A stretch of 64,000 bases of DNA from Enterobacterales bacterium CwR94 (GTDB lineage: Bacteria; Pseudomonadota; Gammaproteobacteria; Enterobacterales; Enterobacteriaceae): contig KZ478069.1 in NCBI GenBank assembly GCA_002837195.1, forward strand, positions 1 through 64,000, given 5' to 3'. The notes beneath the pieces are model-generated. The model ran no database searches. It had not been told where the DNA came from and worked only from the letters and a program-made list of their open reading frames with translations. A program made the translations under genes and the position numbers. Position 1 is the stretch's first letter, and each line of letters opens with the position of its first letter. Below, in pieces: positions 38,198 through 48,333 of the stretch.

Positions 38198-41100
38198 TCA
38201 TTTAATCGCGAAGTAACTGTGGCTCAACAGGGAAGATAACGTTTGCTGCGGCGCCACGGCGGGGCCCCAGACGCCTTCAATACCAATGTTGCTCAGTGTA
38301 TTCAAGGCCACCGGTAATTCTATCGGCCCGGTGAGCGTTGAAATGTTCATCCGTTGCGCGTGACCGTGGATGATTGACACCATCATTTCATCCATCAGAT
38401 TGCAGTGTACGTTGGCCACCAAATCCGGGCTCAGCAGCAGATAATCACACTCCTCGGAGCGCAGTTGCGTAAAGGCATCCAGGTTGCGGCCAAAGTCCTT
38501 CACCAAAATACGGCAGCCCAGCGTTTTCAACTGCTGGACGTGAGCGTGAATCAGCGGGTTTTCATCTAACAGGGTATCGAGCGTAACGCAGAACGTCAGG
38601 CGCGTGGGGGAAAGCGCGCTCTGGATCAGTTGCACCACCAACAGACTCATCAATTCGCGGTCGCGCAACCCGGCACTGGAGAGCGGCAGGGCGATTAAAA
38701 GGCCTTTGTGCGCAACTTCTTGCGCATGATGCTGGAAGAATTCGGTGATGAGTTTGCGGTCCAGTTCGACGAACAGCGCACACTCCTGCAAACCGGCTCG
38801 GAAGGTCTGTTCATCAATCAGATGCCCTGCGGGCGTGGTCAATTGAAGTTCCGTCAACCACAATGATGTGGACTGTGGGATGTTTGGCGGCGTCACGGGC
38901 CAGACGTTGAGCGTTAACGGTTGATGGCGCAACGTCCGCTCATTGTCCTCACGGCTCATTTTGGGCTTGAGTCCTGCCAACAGACTCTTTTCAAATACCG
39001 AGAGCTGTCCTCGTCCACTGTGTTTCGCGTTATAACAGGCGAGGTCGGCTTGTGACATCACCTCTGCGGCAATGCAGTTATCCTGCGTGATCAACGTGAC
39101 GCCAGCACTGGCACCCACACGATGCACCCGACCTTCCCACACAAAACGGTACTCATTGACCGCCGTCACAATGTGCTGAATGACATCCAGGGCTTTGTCC
39201 AGAGGGCAATCTGGCAACAAGACACCAAACTCATCGCCGCCCAAGCGTGCAAGGAAATCTGTGCCACGCAGCGGATGTTGCATCAGTGCCGAAAGCTCCC
39301 GTAACAAGGCATCGCCGGCGGCATGGCCTGCGGTATCATTAACGGCTTTAAAACGGTCAAGATCGATAAACGCCAGCACGTGTTGCTGACGAAACTCAAC
39401 GGCGCTGAGTAATAAGCGTTTCAGCTGCAGCTCGAAATTCATGCGATTAGGTAAACGCGTCAACATATCGTGGGAGGCGCTGTAACTCAGGCGCTTCATC
39501 ATTTCGCGCGACGCACTGACATCATTCACAATCATCACGGTGCCAATATGATGGCCATCCAGCGTTTTCAGCGGCGTGATGCTGTAGTGAATATCAAACT
39601 GTTCACCGGTTTGACTGTGTAATACCAGCTCTTCTTCAAAATCGGGCGTGGATTTGCCTTCCGGTAAATCGCACAGCAGCAGATTGTCCATCACCGGCCC
39701 GCCGCGGCCATGCGTGATATGTAAAATCATCGACAGATCTTTGCCCTGCGCATCCGCTTGTAACCAGCCACTCATTTTTTCAGCCACCGGATTCATAAAG
39801 GTGACTTGCATCTGCTCATTGGTGCTAATAACGGCTTCACCAATCGAGTCGAGCGTGATCTGCATGCGTTCCTTTTCCTGGAACAGCGCTTCATTCAGCC
39901 GACGCAATTGTGAAACATCCTGCACAATGCCCAACATGCGTGCCACTTTGCCATCCTGATTCAGCACGCGGTTGGCTTGCGCACGAAGATAACGCACGCC
40001 CTGAGAAGAGTGGATACGATACTCGACGTTCAGCGGCTGTTGATGCAGCAGCGCATTTTGAATAGCGGCTTCTGCCATGTCCAAATCTTCAGGGATGACA
40101 CGTGCCAGCGTAATTGCGTAGTTGGGAACGGCATCGGCGGGCAGCTCATAAATTTCGAACATGCGTTTATCCCAGTTCATTTCACCGGTAAGCACGTTCC
40201 ATTCCCAAACGCCGATGCCGCCCGCCTCGTTAGCCAGCGTAATGCGCTCCATCAGGCGCTGATTCACCTGTTCGGACTGTTTGAGTTCAGTGATGTCTTT
40301 AATTTGCGCGATTAAATACAGCGGATGGCCTTCATTATCACGCACCAATGACACCGCCAGCAGCACCCAGACGATATGTCCATCGCGATGCAAATAGCGT
40401 TTTTCCAGCGTGTAATTTTCGATTTCATCCTGCAGCAGCGCTTGCAGTTGGCGAAGATCGGCGTGCAAATCATCAGGGTGCGTGATTTGCTGGAAGGTCA
40501 TTGCGCGCAGGGTTTCAGCGTTGTAGCCCAGCAGACGACATAGCGCTTTATTCACCTGCATCCACTGCCCGGTAGGAGAGACCAGTGCCATACCAATGGT
40601 TGAGAATTCCATCGCGTGGCGAAAGCGGGTCTCACTTTCACTGATGTGCTTTTTCTCTTCACGAAACGAGTACATCACCAGCGTCATCATGTGACAGGGG
40701 ATCAGCGCCAGCAGGAAAGGGAGCCAGGGCGCAGTCAACAGCAGTGACGAAGTGGTTAATTTAGCAGGATGCTCGTTAACGGCTAATTGCAGCGACATCA
40801 CCAACAAGTTGGCAAAAAACACCACAAAGGCTTCAAAACGCGGCAGGCGAACCGCGCTCCAAAACAGAATCACGACGACAAAGGTAAAAGGTGACGGCAG
40901 AAAATGCAGGGCAACGTAGCACAGCAGTAACGTCATGCTCAGCGTTATCAGGGTTTCAAACAGCGTGTTCTGATTCAGTTGTTTGAGATAGTTGTTACGC
41001 CACAATAAGGCCACGGGGGCCAACGCCATATTACCAATGGTCTCTGATAAGACCCAGGTAATGTAGAAATGACCGGCACTTTCACCGGTGAGTTTAAGCA

Positions 41101-41536
41101 CCAGAATAGCGATAAAACCCACCAGTAAGGGCGCAAACAGGCCAGCACTGACCACCAGTTTGCACCAGGCGCTCAGGCTGCTGAGTGGCGCTTGCCGGTC
41201 TAACAGCAAGCGCATCAGCAATCCGGCAATCGTGGCCTGCGTCAGGTTTAGAAAAGCATAAATAAAACTGCCTGCGGAGAGGCCGAGGATGGTTGCGTTG
41301 CCAACAACGATACTGCTTACGCCCAGCAACACGCTGTAAAACAGCGTGCGTCCACGCAGACGAAAGATAACCACTGTCAGCAGGGCTGTGGGTAACCAAA
41401 GTGGCGCGATCTGACCATTAATACGGATCAGTTGTAGGCAAAAAAGGGTAAGTAATAATATCGCAAGGCCCGTCAGGAAAACTTTTTCCCAACGAACAGA
41501 TTCTTTCTCAACAGGATGAAGGGTGTCTGTTGTCAT
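38198..41536 (-). CDS. dgcE: Diguanylate cyclase DgcE (YegE)
   Basis: DgcE makes the second messenger c-di-GMP at the inner membrane and in E. coli feeds curli and biofilm control. The 1112-residue product has a MASE1 membrane sensor (about 1-300), three PAS regions (about 300-680, with paired PAC motifs), a GGDEF domain and a C-terminal EAL-like domain. The active site G766-GDEF770 is intact and is preceded by an RxxD inhibitory site (R757-D760), so product feedback is likely. The EAL-like part lacks the EAL signature and most metal ligands, so it is probably inactive as a phosphodiesterase. Confidence 0.93.
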   Translation of the reverse strand: MTTDTLHPVEKESVRWEKVFLTGLAILLLTLFCLQLIRINGQIAPLWLPTALLTVVIFRLRGRTLFYSVLLGVSSIVVGNATILGLSAGSFIYAFLNLTQATIAGLLMRLLLDRQAPLSSLSAWCKLVVSAGLFAPLLVGFIAILVLKLTGESAGHFYITWVLSETIGNMALAPVALLWRNNYLKQLNQNTLFETLITLSMTLLLCYVALHFLPSPFTFVVVILFWSAVRLPRFEAFVVFFANLLVMSLQLAVNEHPAKLTTSSLLLTAPWLPFLLALIPCHMMTLVMYSFREEKKHISESETRFRHAMEFSTIGMALVSPTGQWMQVNKALCRLLGYNAETLRAMTFQQITHPDDLHADLRQLQALLQDEIENYTLEKRYLHRDGHIVWVLLAVSLVRDNEGHPLYLIAQIKDITELKQSEQVNQRLMERITLANEAGGIGVWEWNVLTGEMNWDKRMFEIYELPADAVPNYAITLARVIPEDLDMAEAAIQNALLHQQPLNVEYRIHSSQGVRYLRAQANRVLNQDGKVARMLGIVQDVSQLRRLNEALFQEKERMQITLDSIGEAVISTNEQMQVTFMNPVAEKMSGWLQADAQGKDLSMILHITHGRGGPVMDNLLLCDLPEGKSTPDFEEELVLHSQTGEQFDIHYSITPLKTLDGHHIGTVMIVNDVSASREMMKRLSYSASHDMLTRLPNRMNFELQLKRLLLSAVEFRQQHVLAFIDLDRFKAVNDTAGHAAGDALLRELSALMQHPLRGTDFLARLGGDEFGVLLPDCPLDKALDVIQHIVTAVNEYRFVWEGRVHRVGASAGVTLITQDNCIAAEVMSQADLACYNAKHSGRGQLSVFEKSLLAGLKPKMSREDNERTLRHQPLTLNVWPVTPPNIPQSTSLWLTELQLTTPAGHLIDEQTFRAGLQECALFVELDRKLITEFFQHHAQEVAHKGLLIALPLSSAGLRDRELMSLLVVQLIQSALSPTRLTFCVTLDTLLDENPLIHAHVQQLKTLGCRILVKDFGRNLDAFTQLRSEECDYLLLSPDLVANVHCNLMDEMMVSIIHGHAQRMNISTLTGPIELPVALNTLSNIGIEGVWGPAVAPQQTLSSLLSHSYFAIK

Positions 41537-41661
41537 TCAGTGATCCAGCATGTGCTGTAGTGCGCCAGCCCGCTCGGCTGGCGTTATCTTTTCATGCGAT
41601 GCTAACACAAATCGTCCAGTATGCTTGTAAAATCCGTTTTATAACGCTCAGTAGTAAGTCT

Positions 41662-42300
41662 TTAGGGCTGGGATTCCGCGGGCGGAGCCTCTGGTGCCAT
41701 ATCGCTGCGTTTAAAAGCGCGCTGTTCGCCACTGAGTGTTTTCGACAGCTCTTGTAAGTAAAGTTGGGTTTTGGCCTGGTGTCCCTGGCTAAAAAGCAGC
41801 ATCGGCACTAACAGGGCCACACAAAATTGAATCAGCGACAGGTTTTTTAAACGTGTGCGGCGTTGGGCGAGCAAAAACAGGCTGCTGATCATAAGCCCCA
41901 AAATCATACCGGCAATCACTTCACTCTGAGAATGCACGTTGAGCATCAGGCGTGAGGCACCCACCAATAATGCCAGCGCATAGCCCACGGCAATCAGCAG
42001 CAGACGCAAAGCCAGCGGAAAACGACCAGCGAGTAGCCAAAACATCACGGGCCACAGCGTGGCGGCCAGTGCGGTGTGACCGCTGAAACCGGTAAAATCG
42101 AGATGCTCGATCCCCAGTCCCCAGCCCATAAAGGCAATTTTAGACACACACACAATCAGTCCGGTTAAACCAAATACACCCAGCCAATACCAGACGGTAC
42201 GGCGATTGTCGCTTTTCCAGGGAAGAAACAGGGCAATAATTATCGCCGTTGGCAGAAGCAGCATGCTGTCGCCAAAGTAGGTGAGGGTTGTCCAGGACAC
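41662..42300 (-). CDS. PAP2-family membrane phosphatase, atypical motifs
   Basis: The 212-residue inner-membrane protein has about six helices and belongs to the PAP2 phosphatase superfamily (lipid or undecaprenyl-diphosphate phosphatases). The second motif is FSGHT instead of PSGH. The third, SRLMLNVHSQSE, keeps the SR and His but has Glu in place of Asp. The first motif (K-x6-RP) is largely lost (KIAFMGWGLG). The catalytic His pair is kept, so activity is possible but substrate preference may differ. The C-terminal 60 residues form a soluble tail. It diverges from udk. Confidence 0.75.
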   Translation of the reverse strand: MSWTTLTYFGDSMLLLPTAIIIALFLPWKSDNRRTVWYWLGVFGLTGLIVCVSKIAFMGWGLGIEHLDFTGFSGHTALAATLWPVMFWLLAGRFPLALRLLLIAVGYALALLVGASRLMLNVHSQSEVIAGMILGLMISSLFLLAQRRTRLKNLSLIQFCVALLVPMLLFSQGHQAKTQLYLQELSKTLSGEQRAFKRSDMAPEAPPAESQP

Positions 42301-42519
42301 ATTGGCTCCTTAATTCACAGGTCGGACGGCATACCGACAACCCACAGTTTACTGAGGTTTGCCGTGTAAGGCTAAGCGCATAGTCTGAAATTGCCCGTGA
42401 GCAGGCGACCCGCATCGATAACTGCTTTTTTCTGGCATCACAACAGGGGAATCCCTATAATTGCCAGCATCTTTACCATCCAGACATTCGCTCTTCTTTA
42501 ACACCAGGTTCAACTATTT

Positions 42520-43158
42520 ATGACTGATTCTCATCCGTGCGTCATTGTCGGCATCGCAGGTGCATCTGCATCCGGAAAAAGCCTTATCGCCAGCACGTTG
42601 TACCGTGAAATTCGCGCCCAGGTGGGTGATGAAAATATTGGCGTAATTCCCGAGGACGCGTATTACAAGGATCAGAGTCACCTGACCATGGAAGAAAGGG
42701 TCAAGACCAATTACGACCATCCCAGCGCGATGGATCACGATTTACTGCTCAGCCATTTGCAACAGTTGAAAGCGGGGCAAAGCATTGAGCTGCCGATGTA
42801 CAGCTATGTTGAGCACACGCGCACCGATCAAACGGTGCATTTGCAGCCGAAAAAAGTGATTATTTTAGAAGGCATTTTGCTGCTGACGGATGCGCGCCTG
42901 CGCAATGAACTGAATTTCTCTATTTTCGTGGATACGCCGCTGGATATCTGCCTGATGCGGCGTATGAAACGCGATGTCAATGAACGTGGTCGCTCAATGG
43001 ACTCGGTGATGGCGCAATATCAAAAAACCGTCCGGCCGATGTTTTTGCAGTTTATCGAACCCTCCAAACAGTATGCCGATATCATTGTGCCGCGCGGTGG
43101 CAAAAACCGCATTGCGATTGATATTTTGAAAGCCAAAATCACGCAATTCTTCGAGTAA
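42520..43158 (+). CDS. udk: Uridine/cytidine kinase
   Basis: Udk phosphorylates uridine and cytidine in pyrimidine salvage. The 212-residue product has the Walker A GASASGKS near the N-terminus, the EDAYYKDQS substrate loop, the [12 protein letters not shown] block and the lid [13 protein letters not shown]. It begins the udk-dcd-asmA run, which matches E. coli gene order. Confidence 0.96.
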   Translation: MTDSHPCVIVGIAGASASGKSLIASTLYREIRAQVGDENIGVIPEDAYYKDQSHLTMEERVKTNYDHPSAMDHDLLLSHLQQLKAGQSIELPMYSYVEHTRTDQTVHLQPKKVIILEGILLLTDARLRNELNFSIFVDTPLDICLMRRMKRDVNERGRSMDSVMAQYQKTVRPMFLQFIEPSKQYADIIVPRGGKNRIAIDILKAKITQFFE

Positions 43159-43282
43159 ACGCACAACTGGCAGCAGTTATCCGCTTCAGGACTGGTACTG
43201 CCTGCCTGAATCACTTAAATTCACCGTTTAAGCTCCAGAATCTGAGGATGGGGTTTTCACGGCGCCAACGGAGTACAACAGC

Positions 43283-43864
43283 ATGAGATTGTGTGATCGC
43301 GACATTGAGGCGTGGTTGGATAACGGCAAACTGGCCATTTCCCCACGACCACCGGCGGAACGCATCAATGGCGCGACGGTCGACGTGCGACTCGGCAATG
43401 GTTTTCGCACGTTTCGGGGCCACACGGCGGCCTTTATTGATCTGAGCGGCCCGAAGGATGAAGTCAGTGCTTCCCTCGATCGCGTCATGAGTGATGAGAT
43501 TGTGCTGGAAGAGGGCGAAGCGTTCTTTCTGCATCCTGGCGAACTGGCACTGGCCGTCACCTTTGAGTCGGTGACGCTACCGGACGACCTGGTGGGCTGG
43601 CTGGATGGCCGTTCATCCCTGGCGCGTCTGGGATTAATGGTTCACGTGACCGCTCATCGCATTGATCCCGGCTGGCAGGGCCGCATTGTGCTGGAGTTTT
43701 ATAATTCAGGTAAACTGCCTTTGGCGCTGCGCCCTGGTATGCTGATTGGCGCATTAAGTTTTGAACCTTTGTCGGGGCCAGCAGCACGCCCTTACAATCG
43801 CCGTGAAGATGCGAAATACCGCGACCAGCAGAGTGCGGTGGCCAGTCGTATCGATAAGGACTAG
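43283..43864 (+). CDS. dcd: dCTP deaminase
   Basis: Dcd deaminates dCTP to dUTP, feeding dTMP synthesis. The 193-residue product has the trimeric dUTPase-like fold, with [23 protein letters not shown] carrying the catalytic Glu/Ser region further on, and the C-terminal [13 protein letters not shown] nucleotide-binding tail. It is near-identical in these motifs to E. coli Dcd. It lies 124 bp after udk and 32 bp before asmA. Confidence 0.97.
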   Translation: MRLCDRDIEAWLDNGKLAISPRPPAERINGATVDVRLGNGFRTFRGHTAAFIDLSGPKDEVSASLDRVMSDEIVLEEGEAFFLHPGELALAVTFESVTLPDDLVGWLDGRSSLARLGLMVHVTAHRIDPGWQGRIVLEFYNSGKLPLALRPGMLIGALSFEPLSGPAARPYNRREDAKYRDQQSAVASRIDKD

Positions 43865-43896
43865 CTAACGGTGGTTTGCCGGACTGAGAGGATGCA

Positions 43897-45744
43897 ATGA
43901 GAAGACTGATTACCACGCTGGCAATCTTGCTGGTGGTTATTGTCGCAGGGATGACGGCATTAGTGTTGTTAGTCAATCCTAACGATTTCCGCACTTATAT
44001 GGTTAATCAGGTTGAACAGCGTAGCGGCTACAAGTTAACGCTTGAGGGCAGTTTGCGCTGGCATGTATGGCCACAACTCAGCATCCTCGCGGGCCGAATG
44101 ACATTAACCGCGCCGGGCGCCACCGAACCCATGGTGAGTGCGGAGAACATGCGACTGGATGTGCATTTGCTGCCCCTGCTATCGCATCAACTCTCGGTCA
44201 AAGAAGTTATGCTGAAAGGGGCGATCATTCGCCTGACACCGCAGAGTAAAGTCCAGCGTCCGGCTGACGCACCTGTCGCGCCGGGGAATTTGCCGGATAC
44301 GCATCCGATTGACGAAGGCTGGAAGTTTGATATCGCCAGCCTGCAAGTGGCAGACAGCTTACTGATCTGGCAGCAGCCAGGCGGTGAGCAGATAAATTTC
44401 CGTGATATTGCGCTATCGATGTCACAAAACGAACATCAGCAAGCGCACATTGAGCTCAGCAGCCGCGTAAACCGCGATCAGCGTGATTTGCAGCTCAACC
44501 TCAACGCCGACATGAATGTCGCTGATTATCCTCGCCAACTCACCGGCGTGATCAATTCTCTCGATTACACCCTAAAAGGGGCGGATCTGCCGGTTCAGGG
44601 CGTCAGCGGCAAGCTGGGCGTTAACGCGCGCTGGCGTGAAGATCAAACCTTCGCGCTGGATAACCTGTCGTTGTCGGCTAACGATACCGTCTTAACCGGG
44701 TCACTGTCGGGCACGCTGGCCGCCGCGCGCACGCTGAATCTTAATCTGCAGGCCGCCAATCTTAATCTTGATGCCCTGCTGGGTTCGGTAGCGGACAACA
44801 GTGGAAAAGGCGCGGCAACCGGAGAAAATACCGTCAGCGGCAAACGCCCAGTGATTGCCGATCCTGTTGAGTTTAATCATCAGGATTCTTTGCTCAATCA
44901 GTTCCGCATGCAGATTGCGCTCTCGGCACAAGCCATGCAATGGCGCAATATGACCTTTTCGAACGTCACTTTTGCTGCTTACAATCAGCGCGGCGATATA
45001 ACCATTCATCAGTTCAGCGGCAACAGCCAGCAAGGGCATTTCTCCTTGCCGGGACGGCTGGATATTCGTGATGTGGAGAGCCGTGCCACCTTTACGCCTT
45101 CGCTACAAAACATTGAAATTGCGCCACTGTTAAAAGCCTTCGATATGCCAGAATCACTGGCGGGGGCGCTGACGCTGGATGGCACATTCAGTGGTATGGG
45201 CTTGAGTGTTGAAGACGTTAAGCAGCGCTGGAAAGGCAGTGCGAAACTGAGCATGAATAATGCGCAACTGCTGGGGCTAAATTTCCAGCAATTGGTGCAA
45301 CGCGCAGTGGCTAATAACAGCAGCAATCGCGTTCAGGGTGCTGAAAGCGATGTGGATTACACCGAGATAAATCAATTATCAGCCAATGCACAATTGAATC
45401 GTGGCGCATTAAAGCTGGAGCAACTGAAAGGCGCTGCTGCCATCTTAAATCTGGCGGGCAGTGGAGATGTCGATATTGCGCGTCGTCAGTGCGATTTCAC
45501 CTTCCAGGTCACGGTAACCGGGGGCTGGCGGGGTGACAGTGAGCTGGCGAAGACACTTAGCGAAACGCCGATTCCTATGCGTATTTACGGTGACTGGAAC
45601 GCCCTGAATTACACGCTTGATGTCGGCAGGCCTCTGCGTCAGCGTCTGGAAGATGAAGCCCGCCAGCGTTTGCGCAACTGGGCAGACAACAACCAGGATA
45701 AACAACGCGGAAAAGATGTGAAGCAGTTTCTCAACAGCCACTGA
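43897..45744 (+). CDS. asmA: AsmA-family outer-membrane assembly protein
   Basis: AsmA is an inner-membrane-anchored periplasmic protein linked to outer-membrane lipid homeostasis. The 615-residue product has one N-terminal membrane helix (about 5-25), the chorein-like N-terminal region (NPNDFRTYMVNQVEQRSGYKLTLEGSL) and repeated beta-strand blocks. The C-terminal AsmA_2 domain includes DGTFSGMGLSVEDVKQRWKGSAKL. AsmA-like proteins are bridge-type lipid carriers in related families; that function for AsmA itself is inference. Confidence 0.93.
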   Translation: MRRLITTLAILLVVIVAGMTALVLLVNPNDFRTYMVNQVEQRSGYKLTLEGSLRWHVWPQLSILAGRMTLTAPGATEPMVSAENMRLDVHLLPLLSHQLSVKEVMLKGAIIRLTPQSKVQRPADAPVAPGNLPDTHPIDEGWKFDIASLQVADSLLIWQQPGGEQINFRDIALSMSQNEHQQAHIELSSRVNRDQRDLQLNLNADMNVADYPRQLTGVINSLDYTLKGADLPVQGVSGKLGVNARWREDQTFALDNLSLSANDTVLTGSLSGTLAAARTLNLNLQAANLNLDALLGSVADNSGKGAATGENTVSGKRPVIADPVEFNHQDSLLNQFRMQIALSAQAMQWRNMTFSNVTFAAYNQRGDITIHQFSGNSQQGHFSLPGRLDIRDVESRATFTPSLQNIEIAPLLKAFDMPESLAGALTLDGTFSGMGLSVEDVKQRWKGSAKLSMNNAQLLGLNFQQLVQRAVANNSSNRVQGAESDVDYTEINQLSANAQLNRGALKLEQLKGAAAILNLAGSGDVDIARRQCDFTFQVTVTGGWRGDSELAKTLSETPIPMRIYGDWNALNYTLDVGRPLRQRLEDEARQRLRNWADNNQDKQRGKDVKQFLNSH

Positions 45745-45748
45745 GTGT

Positions 45749-45775
45749 AAGAGCGCCTAACGGGCGCTCTTTTCT
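45749..45775. terminator. Terminator between asmA and yegH
   Basis: A 9-bp GC stem (45749-45757 with 45763-45771) followed by tttctttt ends the asmA transcript. Its left arm overlaps the yegH stop codon on the other strand. Confidence 0.85.
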
Positions 45776-47352
45776 TTTGCTGCATCGGCATCAAGGTGAA
45801 CAATCAGCACCTTTTGAATACGGTGGCTTTCCACCTGTATCACTTCGAGTCGGTAGTCGCCAATCTGTGCTTCATCACCTATCGTGGGCACGCGCTGCAA
45901 CCAGGCCATCAGTAATCCCGCCAGCGTGTGGTAATCGCGTTTTTCATCCAGCGGTAAGCGAACGTACAGCGATAAATCGTCGAGAGGCATATACCCATTC
46001 GCCAACCAGCGTCCTTCGGCGAGGGGCTGAATATCGCGTCGCGTATCGGGTGCCAAATCCTCATGATCGTCCGGCAGATTACCGGCGATGGTTTCCATGA
46101 CATCACTCATGGTGACCACGCCTTCTACGCTACCAAATTCATCAACCACAAAGGCAAAATGCGTACGCGCAGTGCGAAACTGCTCCAGGGCCTGCAGCAA
46201 TGAGAGGTTTTCTGGAAATACGGGGGGCTGGCGAATAAGAGCGCGTAAATCGAGGGTTTCCTGACGGAGTTGCTGATGCAGTAAGTCAATAGCATGAATG
46301 ATGCCCAGTGTTTCCGATTGTTTGTCCACCACTATGATGCGGGTGTGCTGATTATTCAGCAGCCGTGCCACGATTTGCTCGTGGTCATGGTGTAAATCGA
46401 GTGTTTCCACATCGTGGCGGGTGGTCATCACGGAACTGACCCGGCGCTGGCCTAAATCCAGCACGCGCGCAATCATGTGACGCTCCTGGCGGTTAAACAG
46501 CGCAAACTCTTCACGATTTCCCGTCACCAGTGAAGCGGTATCATGATCCAGCTCAGCCTGCTCAGTCTGTCCGCGTAATAAACGCAACACGGCGGCAGCC
46601 GTTCGCTGACGTAGAGGCTGCATCCCAGACAGGAAGCGGCGACGATTAAACATGGCGACCTGATTGAGTGACTCGATCATGACCGAGAAACCAATAGCTG
46701 CATACAGATAACCTTTCGGGATATGGTAGCCAAAACCATCCGCAATCAGGCTAAACCCAATCATCAACAGGAAACTCAGACACAGAATGACAATGGTGGG
46801 GTGGCTGTTAACAAATCGCGTCAACGGCTTGCTGGCCATCAGCATCACAAGAATAGCGACAGTGACTGCCGCCATCATGACCGGCAGATGATCCACCATC
46901 CCAACGGCAGTAATGACCGAATCCAGAGAGAAAACGGCATCCAGCACCACTATCTGTGCCACCACAGGCCAAAAACGCGCCCCTCCACGGTGAGTCTCAT
47001 CGTCACTGTCTTTCCCTTCCAGCCGCTCATTCAGTTCAGTGGTGGCTTTAAACAGTAAGAACAGGCCACCAATCAACATAATCAGGTCACGTGCACTGAA
47101 GGGATGGGCAAACAAGGTGAAGAGGGGACGCGTTAAATCGGCCAGCCATGAAATAGACGCCAGCAAAACCAGGCGCATTACCAGCGCCAATAGCAAGCCT
47201 GTAACGCGTGCACGGTCACGCTGCGCGGGCGGCACTTTTTCGGCAAGAATGGCAATAAAGACTAAGTTATCAATACCTAAGACCAGTTCGAGCACAATTA
47301 ATGTCACTAAACCAGCCCATATTGAGGGATCGGCTATCCACTCCATCGGCAC
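45757..47352 (-). CDS. yegH: YegH: TerC-like membrane protein with CBS and CorC/HlyC domains
   Basis: The 531-residue inner-membrane protein has an N-terminal TerC-like domain of about seven helices with acidic helix motifs ([16 protein letters not shown] and [16 protein letters not shown]). A CBS pair and a CorC_HlyC domain follow. TerC/CorC proteins are tied to metal ion export, but YegH has no proven substrate. A GTG at 47352 has an aaggag site 5 nt upstream, while the conserved family start [12 protein letters not shown] is the ATG at 47346. Either could be used. Confidence 0.9.
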   Translation of the reverse strand: MPMEWIADPSIWAGLVTLIVLELVLGIDNLVFIAILAEKVPPAQRDRARVTGLLLALVMRLVLLASISWLADLTRPLFTLFAHPFSARDLIMLIGGLFLLFKATTELNERLEGKDSDDETHRGGARFWPVVAQIVVLDAVFSLDSVITAVGMVDHLPVMMAAVTVAILVMLMASKPLTRFVNSHPTIVILCLSFLLMIGFSLIADGFGYHIPKGYLYAAIGFSVMIESLNQVAMFNRRRFLSGMQPLRQRTAAAVLRLLRGQTEQAELDHDTASLVTGNREEFALFNRQERHMIARVLDLGQRRVSSVMTTRHDVETLDLHHDHEQIVARLLNNQHTRIIVVDKQSETLGIIHAIDLLHQQLRQETLDLRALIRQPPVFPENLSLLQALEQFRTARTHFAFVVDEFGSVEGVVTMSDVMETIAGNLPDDHEDLAPDTRRDIQPLAEGRWLANGYMPLDDLSLYVRLPLDEKRDYHTLAGLLMAWLQRVPTIGDEAQIGDYRLEVIQVESHRIQKVLIVHLDADAAKEKSAR

Positions 47353-47648
47353 AGGGGCTCCTTACTTATCGCCATGTCTGGTTAAACCTATGTTTTGATA
47401 ATGGTATGCTTTTTTTTGAAATGCAAACGCAGGGACCGCAATTAATGACGGCCCTTGAAATTGAAAAAACAAGCATTGTGCGGGCAAATTACTTAGCGGA
47501 ATAATTGGACTTGTTTTAACCAGGATAAATGCCATGCCGTGACTTAAAGTTGCTGGATTTATATTATCAACACGGAAAGTTCTGGAAATGACGTTGTCAC
47601 ATCTGTTTTGTAATTTCCTGATTGTTAACTGTTTTTTTTCAAAACCCT

Positions 47649-47662
47649 TAGTCTTATTCCTA
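47649..47662 (+). promoter_or_regulatory. RcsAB-like box 1 upstream of the EPS promoter
   Basis: The 14-mer TAGTCTTATTCCTA matches 11 of 14 positions of the E. coli wza-type box (TAAGATTATTCCTA-like). It lies about 27 bp upstream of the likely -35, a normal place for an activator site. The left half is the weaker one. Confidence 0.45.
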
Positions 47663-47689
47663 AAGTGACATTTAACCTCTGTCCCGCGC

Positions 47690-47718
47690 TTGTCACAAAC
47701 ATTCAATAGTATAAAAAT
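47690..47718 (+). promoter_or_regulatory. Candidate EPS promoter
   Basis: TTGTCA (47690-47695) is followed by an A/T-rich TATAAAAAT element (47710-47718). The spacing to TATAAA is short (14 nt), so a weak, activator-dependent promoter is likely. It would start transcription about 160 nt before ops. Confidence 0.4.
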
Positions 47719-47857
47719 CTAGCCATAACTTTTGTGCTTCAAGACAAATCATTATCACTCTGCGGCCAGGATGATTCGGATTTCTTGCAGGTGAACAATA
47801 TTTATCTACCGCGTGGGGTAGGTGAAATATTAACTTAAACACTAAGAACTATCTTAT

Positions 47858-47896
47858 TAACGGCGTGGGTTGCTGGAAGCCAGGGGCGGTAGCGTG
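47858..47896 (+). promoter_or_regulatory. JUMPStart sequence with ops element
   Basis: GCCAGGGGCGGTAGCGTG at 47879-47896 is identical to the 3' half of the classical JUMPStart; the ops core GGCGGTAGCGTG is 47885-47896. Ops pauses RNA polymerase and loads RfaH, which suppresses termination over long operons. It lies 437 nt upstream of wza. Confidence 0.93.
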
Positions 47897-48001
47897 CCTG
47901 AATTCAGATGAAAAGATTAAAAATGACTGCGTCAATAAAGATTATCTTAATTTCGTTTTTTTAGGATTATCCGGTTAATAAAATAACGAAATTATATTTA
48001 T

Positions 48002-48015
48002 CCAGAATATTCCGA
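48002..48015 (+). promoter_or_regulatory. RcsAB-like box 2 in the wza leader
   Basis: CCAGAATATTCCGA matches 12 of 14 positions of the degenerate RcsAB consensus (TRVGAAWAWTSYGR), with a perfect GAATATTC core. It lies downstream of ops, so it would serve a second promoter nearer wza or act within the transcribed region. Confidence 0.5.
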
Positions 48016-48333
48016 AGAGTCACTTTATTGAGAGTGATTTGAAAAAAGTGATGCATTTACAAAGCATTACAGAGGCTTCGGAATGTCGCGGTAAGCGAAG
48101 TACCCAGCTTCTTTTGTTGACGAGAATTCACGTTAACAACTTATTGAGGCAGCTGGTTTGCCAGAACGACTACACACTCCTGTTGAAGAGGGCCATACAT
48201 CTTATGACGGAACACCAATAGTTTTGGGTGAAGTGAAAAGTGACACAGGCCAGAGGAACTGCCTGCTGGCATCGGAACTTTTGCGGTATAGCGCCGCGTA
48301 AGACAATAAATCAGCAATAGCGATGATAATTCA

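Larger units (their letters stand above)
47353..48333 (+). promoter_or_regulatory. Long control region and leader of the EPS operon
   Basis: This AT-rich gap of about 980 bp holds no conserved protein gene. It contains an RcsAB-like box, a promoter-like element, a JUMPStart/ops sequence and a second RcsAB-like box (given separately). A leader of several hundred nt between ops and wza is usual for Wzy-type EPS and group 1 capsule operons. Confidence 0.75.
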
